A DNA stretch of 64,000 nt from Streptomyces sp. SID12488 (GTDB lineage: Bacteria; Actinomycetota; Actinomycetes; Streptomycetales; Streptomycetaceae), in assembly GCF_010548275.1 (NCBI RefSeq), contig NZ_JAAGLT010000008.1, positions 1 to 64,000 on the forward strand, written 5' to 3'. The notes under the pieces were generated by a model that did not search any database, was not told the DNA's origin, and was given only the letters and a program-made list of their open reading frames with translations. The translations under genes were made by a program, and so were the position numbers. How positions within the stretch are numbered: the stretch's first letter is position 1; each line of letters begins with the position of its first letter. Shown piece by piece: positions 51,104 through 59,470 of this stretch.

Positions 51104-52750
51104 GTGCCCAGACGACCAGGCGGACGGCTGCTCCGTCTCTTCGCGACCATCGTGCTGACGGTCGCCGCGTCCGTGACAGCTTCCGCCCACTCCATTGCTT
51201 CGGCCGCGCCGGGCAGTCCGGCGCTGACTCCGCCTCTGGGGTGGAACAGTTGGAACAGCTTCGGGTGCGGGGTCACGGAGGCGCAGGTCCGTGCGGCGGC
51301 CGATGCGATGGTGGCCTCGGGTATGCGGGATGCCGGTTACCGGTATGTGGTGGTCGACGACTGCTGGTTCGATCCGCAGCGGGATGCCGCAGGCAACCTG
51401 CGGGCCAATTCCGCCAAGTTCCCGGGTGGGATGAAGGCGCTCGGGGACTACATCCACGGCAAGGGCCTGAAATTCGGTATCTACCAGGTGCCGGGGGAGC
51501 GCACCTGTGCCCAGTCCGTGGGCAGTTACCCCGGTTCCACGGGCAGCAGGGGGCACGAGGCCCAGGACGCCGCCGCGTTCGCCTCATGGGGCGTCGACTA
51601 TCTCAAGTACGACTGGTGTTCCTCCAGCGGTACCCGGGACGAGCAGGTCGCGCGGTTCACGCTCATGCGCGACGCTCTGCGTGCCACCGGCCGGCCGATC
51701 GTCTACAGCATCAACCCCAACAGCTTCCACGCCATCACCGGTGCCACGTACAACTGGGGTGAGGTGGCGGATCTGTGGCGGACGACCGAGGATCTGCTCG
51801 ACATCTGGCAGAACGGCAACGCCAACAGTTATCCGATGGGCGTCGGCAATGTTCTGGACGTCACCGCGCCGTTGGCGGCCCAGTCGGGTCCGGGTCACTG
51901 GAACGACCCGGACATGCTGGTCGTCGGCCGTCCCGGCTTGTCACTGACCGAGTCCCGTTCCCACTTCGCTCTGTGGGCGTTGCTGGGTGCTCCGCTGATG
52001 GCGGGCAACGACATCCGCACCATGTCGGCCGACGTGAGCGCGATCCTTCGCAACCCGCGACTGCTGGCGGTGAACCAGGATGTGCTGGGCGCGGGCGGGC
52101 GCAGGGTGCGCGACGACGGCAGCACCGAGGTGTTCGCCAAGCCGCTCGCCGACGGCTCGGTCGCGGTGGGCCTGTTCAACCGGGGAGGCAGCGCCGCGAC
52201 GGTCAGCACGACAGCGGCTCAAGTCGGCCTGACAGGCGGGCCGTTCACCCTCACCGACCTATGGACCGGCGGCACGTCGAGCACGTCGGGACAGATCTCC
52301 GCGAGCGTGCCGGCGCACGGTGTCGCCGTGTACCGGGTGACCGGCGGCAGCCCGCAGGCCGCCACCACCTCGAGGCTGCGCGGCACCGGCTCCGGCCGCT
52401 GCGTGGACGTGGACAACGCCTCCACGGCCACCGGAGCCACCGTACTGATCTGGGACTGCCATACGGCCGCCAACCAGCTGTGGACCACATGGGCCGCCGG
52501 CGAGATCCGCGTGTTCGGAGACAAGTGCCTCGACGCCTACGACCAGGGCACGGTCAACGGCACCCGGGTCATCATCTGGTCCTGCAACGGCCAGAACAAC
52601 CAGAAGTGGACCGTCGGGTCCGACGGATCGGTCCGCAACGTGCACGCCGGACTGTGTCTCGACGTCGACCGGGTCGGCGCAGCCAACGGCACCCCGCTGG
52701 TCCTGTGGGCCTGCGACGGCCGGGCGGGCCAGAAGTGGAGCCGGTCGTGA
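51104..52750 (+). CDS. Secreted GH27 enzyme with C-terminal ricin domain
   Basis: A 548-aa secreted protein. The signal peptide ends SIASAAPG (about 36), and the GH27 barrel starts PPLGWNSWNSFGCG. The nucleophile is Asp170 in YLKYDWC, the acid/base is probably Asp230 in LWRTTED, and GHWNDPDML is conserved. A beta-sandwich C-domain and a ricin-type trefoil (about 425-548, VLIWDC, IIWSCNGQNNQKW, LVLWAC) follow. Unlike the GH27 protein at 32231 it lacks the CBM35-like module. The start GTG at 51104 is fixed by AAAGGAG. Expected activity: alpha-galactosidase or beta-L-arabinopyranosidase on plant glycans. Confidence 0.92.
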   Translation: MPRRPGGRLLRLFATIVLTVAASVTASAHSIASAAPGSPALTPPLGWNSWNSFGCGVTEAQVRAAADAMVASGMRDAGYRYVVVDDCWFDPQRDAAGNLRANSAKFPGGMKALGDYIHGKGLKFGIYQVPGERTCAQSVGSYPGSTGSRGHEAQDAAAFASWGVDYLKYDWCSSSGTRDEQVARFTLMRDALRATGRPIVYSINPNSFHAITGATYNWGEVADLWRTTEDLLDIWQNGNANSYPMGVGNVLDVTAPLAAQSGPGHWNDPDMLVVGRPGLSLTESRSHFALWALLGAPLMAGNDIRTMSADVSAILRNPRLLAVNQDVLGAGGRRVRDDGSTEVFAKPLADGSVAVGLFNRGGSAATVSTTAAQVGLTGGPFTLTDLWTGGTSSTSGQISASVPAHGVAVYRVTGGSPQAATTSRLRGTGSGRCVDVDNASTATGATVLIWDCHTAANQLWTTWAAGEIRVFGDKCLDAYDQGTVNGTRVIIWSCNGQNNQKWTVGSDGSVRNVHAGLCLDVDRVGAANGTPLVLWACDGRAGQKWSRS

Positions 52751-52869
52751 GGGAGTCGCGCTCTTCTCCCGACCGGCGGCGATCACCTGTAGGCCATGAC
52801 CTCCCGGAGGGGGTGACGGTCCTGATCCGGACCGCACCCGCCATCCACCATCCGTCATCCGTCATCCGC

Positions 52870-53225
52870 ACGAGGTTCAGCGGGGTGTTCGCCTGGACCG
52901 TGGCCCTCGTCCTGGCGTTCGGTGACTCCATCAAGGTCAAGGGCGTGGCCTTCGGTGCCGGTGCCGCCTCCTTCACCGCGCGCGTCGCCTCGACCACCGG
53001 CGGCGGCACCGTCGAAGTGCGCCTGGGCGGTCCGAGCGGGCCGGTCGTTGGCCGGTGCGGCGTGCCGAACACCGGTGGCCGGCAGGTCTGGACGACGCTG
53101 ACCTACCCGGTCAGCGGCGCGACGGGAACCCAGGACCTCCACCTTCGTTCTCCGGCGGCTGCGGCCACCTGCTCGACACGAACTGGTGGCAGCGCGCCCC
53201 CGACGTCGCTGTGACCACGCGGCGT
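52870..53225 (+). pseudogene. CBM6-like domain fragment with frameshift
   Basis: The plus strand reads VKGVAFGAGAASFTARVAST and GTVEVRLGGPSGPVVGRC, followed by GRQVWTTLTYPVSGATGTQDLHLR. Near 53148 the frame shifts to FSGGCGHLLDTNWWQ, the characteristic end of a CBM6, and reaches a stop at about 53218. Only the binding module remains, without a catalytic domain or signal peptide. It is probably the relic of a modular glycosidase. Confidence 0.65.
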
Positions 53226-53283
53226 TGACCGGTACCTCCTGTCTGTACATGGCGATGATCCAACAGAGAAAGGGGAGTTGACG

Positions 53284-54609
53284 ATGACACGGACATGGTT
53301 CCACTTACGGGGCGCCGTGATGGCTGTGCTGCTCGTCCTGACCATGGGAGGGACGGCACTTGGTGGCGACCACGGCGCGAACCCACGACTCATGGCATCC
53401 GGCACGGCCGCCGCGCGCGCCGGAGCCGCTGCCCCGACCGCAGGGTGCGGCAAGGCCCCCACCCTGACGAGCGGTACGTACACGATCCAGAGCAACGGCA
53501 AGAACCGGACCTTCATCCTGCGGATCCCGGACGGCTACGACCGCAACCGCGCGTACCGGCTGGTCTTCGGGTTCCACTGGCTGGGCGGCACCTCCACCGA
53601 CGTCGCGACGGGCCGGACGGTGGAAACGGGCACCTGGGCCTACTACGGGCTCCAGCGGCTGGCGAACAACAGCACCGTCTTCGTCGCACCCCAGGGCCTC
53701 AACAACGGCTGGGGCAACGCAGGCGGGGAGGACGTCACCCTCGTCGACGACATCCTCAGGCGCATCGAGGCCGACCTGTGCGTCGACACGACACAGCGGT
53801 TCGCCCTGGGCTTCAGCTACGGAGCCGCCATGTCGTACTCCCTCGCCTGTTCCCGGGCGACGGTCTTCCGCGCGGTCGCGGTCCAGAGCGGCGGGCTGCT
53901 CAGCGGCTGCAGCGGCGGCACTCAGCCCATCGCCTACCTCGGAGTGCACGGCCTCAGGGACAGCGTCCTCAGCATCGCCGGCGGACGGACCCTGCGGGAC
54001 AGGTTCGTCAGGAACAACGGCTGCACCGCCCAGAACCCGCCCGAGCCGGCGCAGGGCAGCCTGACACACCGGATCACCACCTACTCGGGGTGCTCGGCCG
54101 GGCACCCGGTCGCCTGGGCCGCGTTCGACGAAGGACACATCGCCGCTCCGCAGGACGGGGCAGGCGGCGACAGCGGCTCCAGGACCTGGCTGCCGGCGGA
54201 GGTGTGGAAGTTCTTCACGCAGTTCCAGACCTCCACCCCGCCGCCCGACACCGCGACCTGCCAGGTCACCGGCACCGTCAGTGCCTGGAACTCCGGTCTG
54301 ACGGCGAACCTCACCGTCACCAACACCGGTGCCACCGCGATCAACGGCTGGTCCCTGGCCTTCACCCTGCCCGGCGGCCAGACCATCACCTCCGGCTGGA
54401 ACGCCGGCTACTCGCCCGCCTCCGGCCGGGTGACGGCAACGAGCGTCTCCCACAACGGGACCATCGCGCCCGGCGCGTCGGTCGGCCTGGGCTTCCAGGC
54501 CACCCACACCGGCAACACCGCCTCTCCGGACTCGTACACCCTCAACGGCACCGCCTGCGCCGTTACGGGAGTCCGCCAACGTGACTTGGAGGATCAGCGG
54601 CGAGGATGA
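53284..54609 (+). CDS. Secreted CE1-like esterase with C-terminal CBM2
   Basis: A 441-aa secreted alpha/beta hydrolase of the PHB depolymerase/feruloyl esterase (LpqC, CE1) type. The signal segment is about 11-28. RLVFGFHWLGG provides the oxyanion region, Ser178 in GFSYGAAMS is the nucleophile, HGLRDSVLS holds the acid and DEGHIA the histidine. CBM2 spans about 325-430 (CQVTGTVSAWNSGLTANL). The last residues VRQRDLEDQRRG fall outside the CBM fold and may be a short tail. GGGGAG sits six bases before the ATG at 53284; an in-frame TTG lies at 53278. It likely removes acetyl or feruloyl groups from plant wall polysaccharide bound to cellulose. Confidence 0.88.
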   Translation: MTRTWFHLRGAVMAVLLVLTMGGTALGGDHGANPRLMASGTAAARAGAAAPTAGCGKAPTLTSGTYTIQSNGKNRTFILRIPDGYDRNRAYRLVFGFHWLGGTSTDVATGRTVETGTWAYYGLQRLANNSTVFVAPQGLNNGWGNAGGEDVTLVDDILRRIEADLCVDTTQRFALGFSYGAAMSYSLACSRATVFRAVAVQSGGLLSGCSGGTQPIAYLGVHGLRDSVLSIAGGRTLRDRFVRNNGCTAQNPPEPAQGSLTHRITTYSGCSAGHPVAWAAFDEGHIAAPQDGAGGDSGSRTWLPAEVWKFFTQFQTSTPPPDTATCQVTGTVSAWNSGLTANLTVTNTGATAINGWSLAFTLPGGQTITSGWNAGYSPASGRVTATSVSHNGTIAPGASVGLGFQATHTGNTASPDSYTLNGTACAVTGVRQRDLEDQRRG

Positions 54610-54618
54610 CGGTGTCAC

Positions 54619-54649
54619 GGCGCCGGGCGGCACACGGCCGCCCGGCGCC
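54619..54649. terminator. Bidirectional terminator
   Basis: A perfect 13-bp stem GGCGCCGGGCGGC (54619-54631) with its complement at 54637-54649 and a 5-base loop, between the convergent esterase and LacI genes. Confidence 0.88.
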
Positions 54650-54685
54650 CCCGGAGGGCATCAACTACGGCCACTCCTGGCGAAC

Positions 54686-55702
54686 TCATGAAGATTCGCG
54701 CACCACGAGTTCGGTGGGAAGAACGACATGCTGACGCGGCTGCTCAGGATCGCCGATCTCCCTGAGGAGGATGTGGGCGATCATGCTGCCGATCTCCTCG
54801 ATGGGCTGACGCACGCTGGTGAGGGGCGGACTGCAGTGCCGGGCAATGATGGAGTCGTCGAATCCGACCACCGCCACGTCGTCGGGGACACCGCGCTTCT
54901 GTCTGCGCAACTCCGCCAGCGCACCCGCCGCCATCACGTCCGAGGCGACGAACACGGCGTCGAGTCCCGGCACTTGTCCAAGGAGTGAACGCATCGCGGC
55001 CTCGCCGCCCTCCTCGGTGAAGTCGGCCGAGACCACCAGCCGATCGGTGACCTCGTGACCTGCCTTCTCGAGGGCCTCCCGCCAGCCCTGGAGCCGGCTG
55101 CGCGCCACGTCCATGTCGAGGGGACCGCTGATCGTGGTGATGGTCCGCCGCCCTCGTGCGAGCAGGTGCCTGACGGCAGCCGCGGCTCCACCCGCGTTGT
55201 CGGAGTGCACATGGCTGAGCGACTCGGCGGGGGAGCGGCGGCCGGCGAGCACAGTCGGCAGCCCCATGTCCTCCAGCAGCCCCGGCAGCGGGTCGTGTTC
55301 GTGCACCGAGACCAGGAGCACGCCGTCGACGCGCCGCTCCGCCACCGACTCGGTGAGCTGGTCGCGCTCGGACTGGTCGCGTACGAGCACCAGTTGGAGC
55401 TGCGTCCGGGTTTCCGCGAGGGCGGTGCTGACCCCGCGGATGACCGCGGCGAAGTAGGGTTCGGAGCCCAGCCTGCTCGCCGACTCGGGGATCACCAGGG
55501 CCACGGAGTTCGTCCTGCTCGTCACCAGCCCCCGGGCCACCGAGTTCGGTACGTAGTTCAGCTCGGCGATGGCGGCGAGCACGGCGGCCCGGGCCTGCTC
55601 GCTGACGAGCTCCGAGCCGTTGATGACTCGTGAAACCGTGGTGCGTCCGACGCCGGCGCGCGCGGCCACGGTCTTGATGGTCGGACGTTGCCGGCCCCCC
55701 AT
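54686..55702 (-). CDS. CebR-like LacI paralogue of the beta-glucoside operon
   Basis: A 338-aa repressor. The HTH TIKTVAARAGVGRTTVSRVIN and the effector domain with VHSDNAGGAAAAVRHLL, DAVFVASDVMAAGALAELR and TSVRQPIEEIGSMIAHILL are close to the CebR-like protein at 41626. The recognition helix differs at one visible position (GRTTV against GRGTV). GGGAG lies upstream of the ATG at 55702. It is divergent from the CebE-type importer operon and probably binds the paired boxes at 55874-55909. Confidence 0.9.
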   Translation of the reverse strand: MGGRQRPTIKTVAARAGVGRTTVSRVINGSELVSEQARAAVLAAIAELNYVPNSVARGLVTSRTNSVALVIPESASRLGSEPYFAAVIRGVSTALAETRTQLQLVLVRDQSERDQLTESVAERRVDGVLLVSVHEHDPLPGLLEDMGLPTVLAGRRSPAESLSHVHSDNAGGAAAAVRHLLARGRRTITTISGPLDMDVARSRLQGWREALEKAGHEVTDRLVVSADFTEEGGEAAMRSLLGQVPGLDAVFVASDVMAAGALAELRRQKRGVPDDVAVVGFDDSIIARHCSPPLTSVRQPIEEIGSMIAHILLREIGDPEQPRQHVVLPTELVVRESS

Positions 55703-55873
55703 GACGTCTCCCTCGCTCGCGCGCTGCCTGGCGGCTTTCACCTGCGCATTGTGCCAGACCCCCGGAATGCGCCCGCAGATCCCGAACGAAGCGGTACAAC
55801 ACCCTTCGGCAACCAAGTGAGTTCAACTTCTTGACAGACGTCTTTCGAGGCGACGAAGCTTCGGGCTTCCGAG

Positions 55874-55909
55874 TGGGCACGTTCCCATCGCGCTTTGGGA
55901 ACGTGCCCA
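55874..55909. promoter_or_regulatory. Paired operators TGGGCACGTTCCCA / TGGGAACGTGCCCA
   Basis: The two 14-bp boxes (55874-55887 and 55896-55909) are exact reverse complements of each other, with an 8-bp spacer and centres 22 bp apart. Each keeps the TGGG-N2-CG-N2-CCCA frame of CebR boxes but changes the inner bases. They lie 77-112 bp upstream of the importer start. A TTGACA at 55831-55836 could be a promoter element in front of them. Confidence 0.82.
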
Positions 55910-55985
55910 ACGGACAAATAGTGCCTACGGGGCGGACCGTGGGACTCGAACTCCGGTGCGTCAGCGCCGCCGCCAGGAGGACCAA

Positions 55986-57299
55986 ATGGACAAGTTCCGA
56001 AGGAAGTTACACACAAGAGTCGTCGCCGCAGTGTCGACTGTGTCGGCTCTAGGGCTGATCGTGAGCTGTGGGGGCAGCGACAGCGGCGGGACGGGCGGGG
56101 GAAAGAAGGACGGCAAGGTCACCATCACCATGGGCCTGTTCGGCGTCATGGGCTTCAAGGAGACCGGGCTGCTCGACAGGTACATGAAGGAGCACCCGAA
56201 CGTCGTCATCAAGGCCGACGTCGCGGGCGACGAGCAGACCTACTACACCGCCCTGCAGACCCACTTGGCCGCAGGCAGCGGACTGAAGGACATCCAGGGC
56301 ATAGAGATTGGTCGGGCCAAGGAACTGTCCGACACCCAGCAGGACAAGTTCGTCGATCTGGCCGGTGTGCCCGGCACCGACCACTTCCTTCCGTGGAAGC
56401 AGAGCCAGGTCACCACCGCGGACAAGAAGGTCATCGGCCTCGGCACCGACATCGGCCCGATGGCGGTCTGTTACCGCAAGGACCTCTTCGAACAGGCCGG
56501 CCTGCCCACCGACCGCGAGGAGGTCGCCAAGCTGTGGGACGGCGACTGGTCGAAGTACGTCGACGTGGGCAAGCGGTTCAAGCAGGACTCGAAGGCCGAC
56601 AAGGTCGCCTTCATGGACACGTCCAGCGGGCTGTTCAACGCCATGATCTACGGCAACTCCCAGCAGTTCTACGACAAGAAGGGTGAGCTGATCTACGCCA
56701 CCAACCCCGTCGTGAAGGACGCGTGGAAGCTGGCCTCCGAGGCGGCCACCTCCGGTCTGACCGCCAAGCTGCGCCAGTTCCAGCCCGGTTGGGACCCGGG
56801 CCTGGCCAACGGCACCTTCGCCACGGCCGTCTGCCCGGCGTGGATGCTCGCGCACATCAGCGAGAAGGCGGGCCCGGCGAACAAGGGCAAGTGGGACGTC
56901 GCCAAGGCACCCAAAGGCGCCAACTGGGGCGGAGCGTTCCTCGGAGTGATGGAGAAGAGTCCCGTCAAGAAGGAGGCGCAGGACCTCGTCGCCTGGCTCA
57001 CCGCCCCTGAGCAGCAGGCCTACCTCTTCAAGGAGATCGGCAACTTCCCCTCGTCCCAGACCGCGCTGGGGCTGCCCGACGTGGTCGACGCCAAGTCGGA
57101 CTACTTCAGCGGCGCGCCCATCGGGAAGATCTTCGCCGCCGCGGCCCAGGAGATCCCCGACGAGCAGGTCCTCGGCCGCAAGGACGGCACCATCAAGGAC
57201 ATCTTCTCCCAGGGGCTGACCTTGATCGAGGCACAGAACAAGAGCCCGGAGCAGGCGTGGAAGACCACTGACAAGCGCATCGGGAAGGCCATCGGCTGA
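55986..57299 (+). CDS. CebE-like cellobiose/beta-glucoside-binding lipoprotein
   Basis: Family 1 binding protein of 437 aa. The lipobox GLIVSC places the lipid cysteine at residue 28. The stretches LFGVMGFKETGLLDRYMKEHP, LAAGSGLKDIQGIEIG, TDIGPMAVCYRKDLFEQAGLPTD and FATAVCPAWMLAHI are, from family memory, very close to Streptomyces CebE. AGGAGG is six bases before the ATG. It begins an operon with two permeases and a beta-glucosidase, so the ligand is probably cellobiose, cellotriose or another beta-glucoside. Confidence 0.92.
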   Translation: MDKFRRKLHTRVVAAVSTVSALGLIVSCGGSDSGGTGGGKKDGKVTITMGLFGVMGFKETGLLDRYMKEHPNVVIKADVAGDEQTYYTALQTHLAAGSGLKDIQGIEIGRAKELSDTQQDKFVDLAGVPGTDHFLPWKQSQVTTADKKVIGLGTDIGPMAVCYRKDLFEQAGLPTDREEVAKLWDGDWSKYVDVGKRFKQDSKADKVAFMDTSSGLFNAMIYGNSQQFYDKKGELIYATNPVVKDAWKLASEAATSGLTAKLRQFQPGWDPGLANGTFATAVCPAWMLAHISEKAGPANKGKWDVAKAPKGANWGGAFLGVMEKSPVKKEAQDLVAWLTAPEQQAYLFKEIGNFPSSQTALGLPDVVDAKSDYFSGAPIGKIFAAAAQEIPDEQVLGRKDGTIKDIFSQGLTLIEAQNKSPEQAWKTTDKRIGKAIG

Positions 57300-57423
57300 C
57301 CTCGGGTCCCGTCGCCCGTCACCTGCCACCCGTCTCCGCAGCCGCCCGGCGCCCCACGCACTGCCCGTGTGGGTCGCCGGGCCCCCGACCGCCTCCCTCA
57401 CCGTCCAGGAAGGACGCCCTCCG

Positions 57424-58419
57424 GTGGCCATCTCCACCTCGACACCCTCAGACGGTGCGCCCGGCACCGCCCCGCCGGCCGGGACCGGCACCGGCGGGGA
57501 CCGCCGGCGGCGCAGCACGCTACTGCACCGTCTCGACGTACGGGGCGCCCCGTACGCCTTCGTCGCCCCGTTCTTCGTCGTCTTCGCCGCCTTCAGCTTC
57601 TATCCGCTGATCTACACCTCGTGGATCTCCCTGCACCGCGTCGAACTGTCCACCCTGAACCTCATGGAGTGGGTCGGCTTCGACAACTACACGGCCCTGT
57701 GGGACGACGACCGCTTCTGGAACGCGCTGCTCAACACCCTCACCATCGGCGTCCTGTCGACCGTGCCACAGCTGCTGATGGCCCTCGGACTGGCTCATCT
57801 GCTCAACTACCAGCTGCGCGGTTCGACGTTCTTCCGCGTCGCCGCCCTGACGCCGTACGCCACGTCGGTGGGTGCCGCGGCCCTCGTGTTCACGATGCTC
57901 TTCGAGCGCGACTTCGGCATGATCAACTGGATGCTGAGCCTGTTCGGTGTCGACAACATCGACTGGGAGAACAACAAGTGGGCCGCGCAGACGGCCATTT
58001 CCTCGATCGTCATCTGGCGCTGGACCGGCTACAACGCCCTGCTCTACCTCGCCGCGATGCAGGCGATCCCGCGCGACCGGTACGAGGCCGCGGCCATCGA
58101 CGGCGCCTCGCGGTGGCAGCAGTTCCTGATGGTCACCGTCCCCGGTATCCGGTCCACCATCGTGTTCACCATCGTCCTGTCCACGATCGGCGCCACCCAG
58201 CTCTTCGGTGAGCCCCTGATCTTCGGCCAGGGCCCGAACGGCATCACCGGGGGAGCGGACAACCAGTACCAGACGCTGGGACTGCTGCTGTACGAGGAGG
58301 GCTGGAAGAACTACCAGATGGGCCGGGCCGCCACGGTCGCCTGGGCGATGTTCCTGCTGCTCATTGTCGTGTTCGTCGTCCAACGAGTGGTCCAGCGCGT
58401 CGTGGCGCGCAAGGCCTGA
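57424..58419 (+). CDS. CebF-like ABC transporter permease
   Basis: A 331-aa MalF-type permease. A Pro/Gly/Thr-rich tail precedes RGAPYAFVAPFFVVFAAFSFYPLIYTSWISL; the EAA motif is RDRYEAAAIDGASRWQQFLMVTVPGIRS. The start is GTG at 57424, with AGGAAGGA upstream. The following permease starts 13 bases after its stop. Like CebFG systems it has no local ATPase and is presumably powered by the shared MsiK. Confidence 0.92.
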   Translation: MAISTSTPSDGAPGTAPPAGTGTGGDRRRRSTLLHRLDVRGAPYAFVAPFFVVFAAFSFYPLIYTSWISLHRVELSTLNLMEWVGFDNYTALWDDDRFWNALLNTLTIGVLSTVPQLLMALGLAHLLNYQLRGSTFFRVAALTPYATSVGAAALVFTMLFERDFGMINWMLSLFGVDNIDWENNKWAAQTAISSIVIWRWTGYNALLYLAAMQAIPRDRYEAAAIDGASRWQQFLMVTVPGIRSTIVFTIVLSTIGATQLFGEPLIFGQGPNGITGGADNQYQTLGLLLYEEGWKNYQMGRAATVAWAMFLLLIVVFVVQRVVQRVVARKA

Positions 58420-58432
58420 CCGGGAGATCTCC

Positions 58433-59374
58433 ATGACCACTGACAGCATCCCGGTCCGGGCGGCGGACGCACCCCCCGAAACCGCGCGGAAGAGCCGCGG
58501 GGCCACCCCGTCCGGCGGACGCAGCCGGCGACTGTTCGCGCACCCGCGCGCCGGACGACAGCACCACGCGGGCCCCGTCGCCTACATCCTGCTGGGAGTC
58601 GCGGCGCTGTTCTCCCTCTTCCCGCTCTACTGGACGATGGTGGCGGCGTCGACCGACAACACGCGCGTCACCCAGACACCGCCGCCGTTCCTGCCCGGTC
58701 CCCACCTCCTGGAGAACCTCGGCAAGGCATGGGACGACGCCGCGCTGGGCAAGGCCATGCTCAACAGCCTGATCGTGGCGGGAGTGATCGCCCTGTCCAC
58801 GGTGCTGTTCGCCACCCTCGCCGGCTTCGCGTTCGCCAAACTCCGCTTCAAGGGCCGCAACATCCTGCTGATGCTCGTCATCGGCACGATGCTGGTGCCG
58901 CCCCAACTCGGCGTCGTACCGCTGTTCATGATGATGACCGAGCTGGGTCTGGGCCAGAAGCTGCCCGCCGTCATCTTCCCCACGCTCGTCAGCGCCGTCG
59001 GCGTGTTCTTCATGCGGCAGTACCTGACCGAAGCGCTGCCCGACGAACTCGTCGAGGCCGGGCGGGTGGACGGTGCGCACTCCCTGCGTATCTTCTGGAG
59101 CATCGTGCTGCCCATCGCCCGGCCGCCCATGGCCGTCCTGTTCATGATCACGTTCGTGCACGCCTGGAACGACTTCTTCTGGCCGTTCATCGTGCTCGAC
59201 ATGTCCAATCCGACAGTCCCCGTCGCGCTCACCCAGCTCAGCGCGGGATACGTGCGCGACCAGTCACTCATCATGGCGGGCGCCCTGCTCGGCACGCTGC
59301 CCCTGCTCGCCATGTTCATCGTCTTCGGCCGTCAGATCGTCGGTGGAATCATGCAGGGAGCCGTCAAGGGATGA
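58433..59374 (+). CDS. CebG-like ABC transporter permease
   Basis: A 313-aa MalG-type permease. The membrane part begins VAYILLGVAALFSLFPLYWTMVAAS; the EAA loop reads DELVEAGRVDGAHSLRIFWSIVLPIAR and the C-terminus VGGIMQGAVKG. GGGAG precedes the ATG at 58433. It lies between the MalF-type partner and the GH1 gene (96 bases). Confidence 0.92.
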   Translation: MTTDSIPVRAADAPPETARKSRGATPSGGRSRRLFAHPRAGRQHHAGPVAYILLGVAALFSLFPLYWTMVAASTDNTRVTQTPPPFLPGPHLLENLGKAWDDAALGKAMLNSLIVAGVIALSTVLFATLAGFAFAKLRFKGRNILLMLVIGTMLVPPQLGVVPLFMMMTELGLGQKLPAVIFPTLVSAVGVFFMRQYLTEALPDELVEAGRVDGAHSLRIFWSIVLPIARPPMAVLFMITFVHAWNDFFWPFIVLDMSNPTVPVALTQLSAGYVRDQSLIMAGALLGTLPLLAMFIVFGRQIVGGIMQGAVKG

Positions 59375-59470
59375 GCGCCTCGCCGTCACCCCGCAGCCGG
59401 GATCCGCCCACGCCCGCCACCGCACCCCAACTCGCCGTTCCCGCCCCGCAGTACAGCTGGAAGGACCCAC

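Noticed and set aside
54570..54609. Frameshift at the end of the CBM2 esterase
   Set aside because: The CBM2 fold is complete before the odd Arg/Asp-rich tail; a short tail is simpler than a lesion.
55831..55859. A complete sigma-70-type promoter before the CebE-like gene
   Set aside because: TTGACA is present but no convincing -10 hexamer lies at 16-18 bp, so only the -35-like element is noted.
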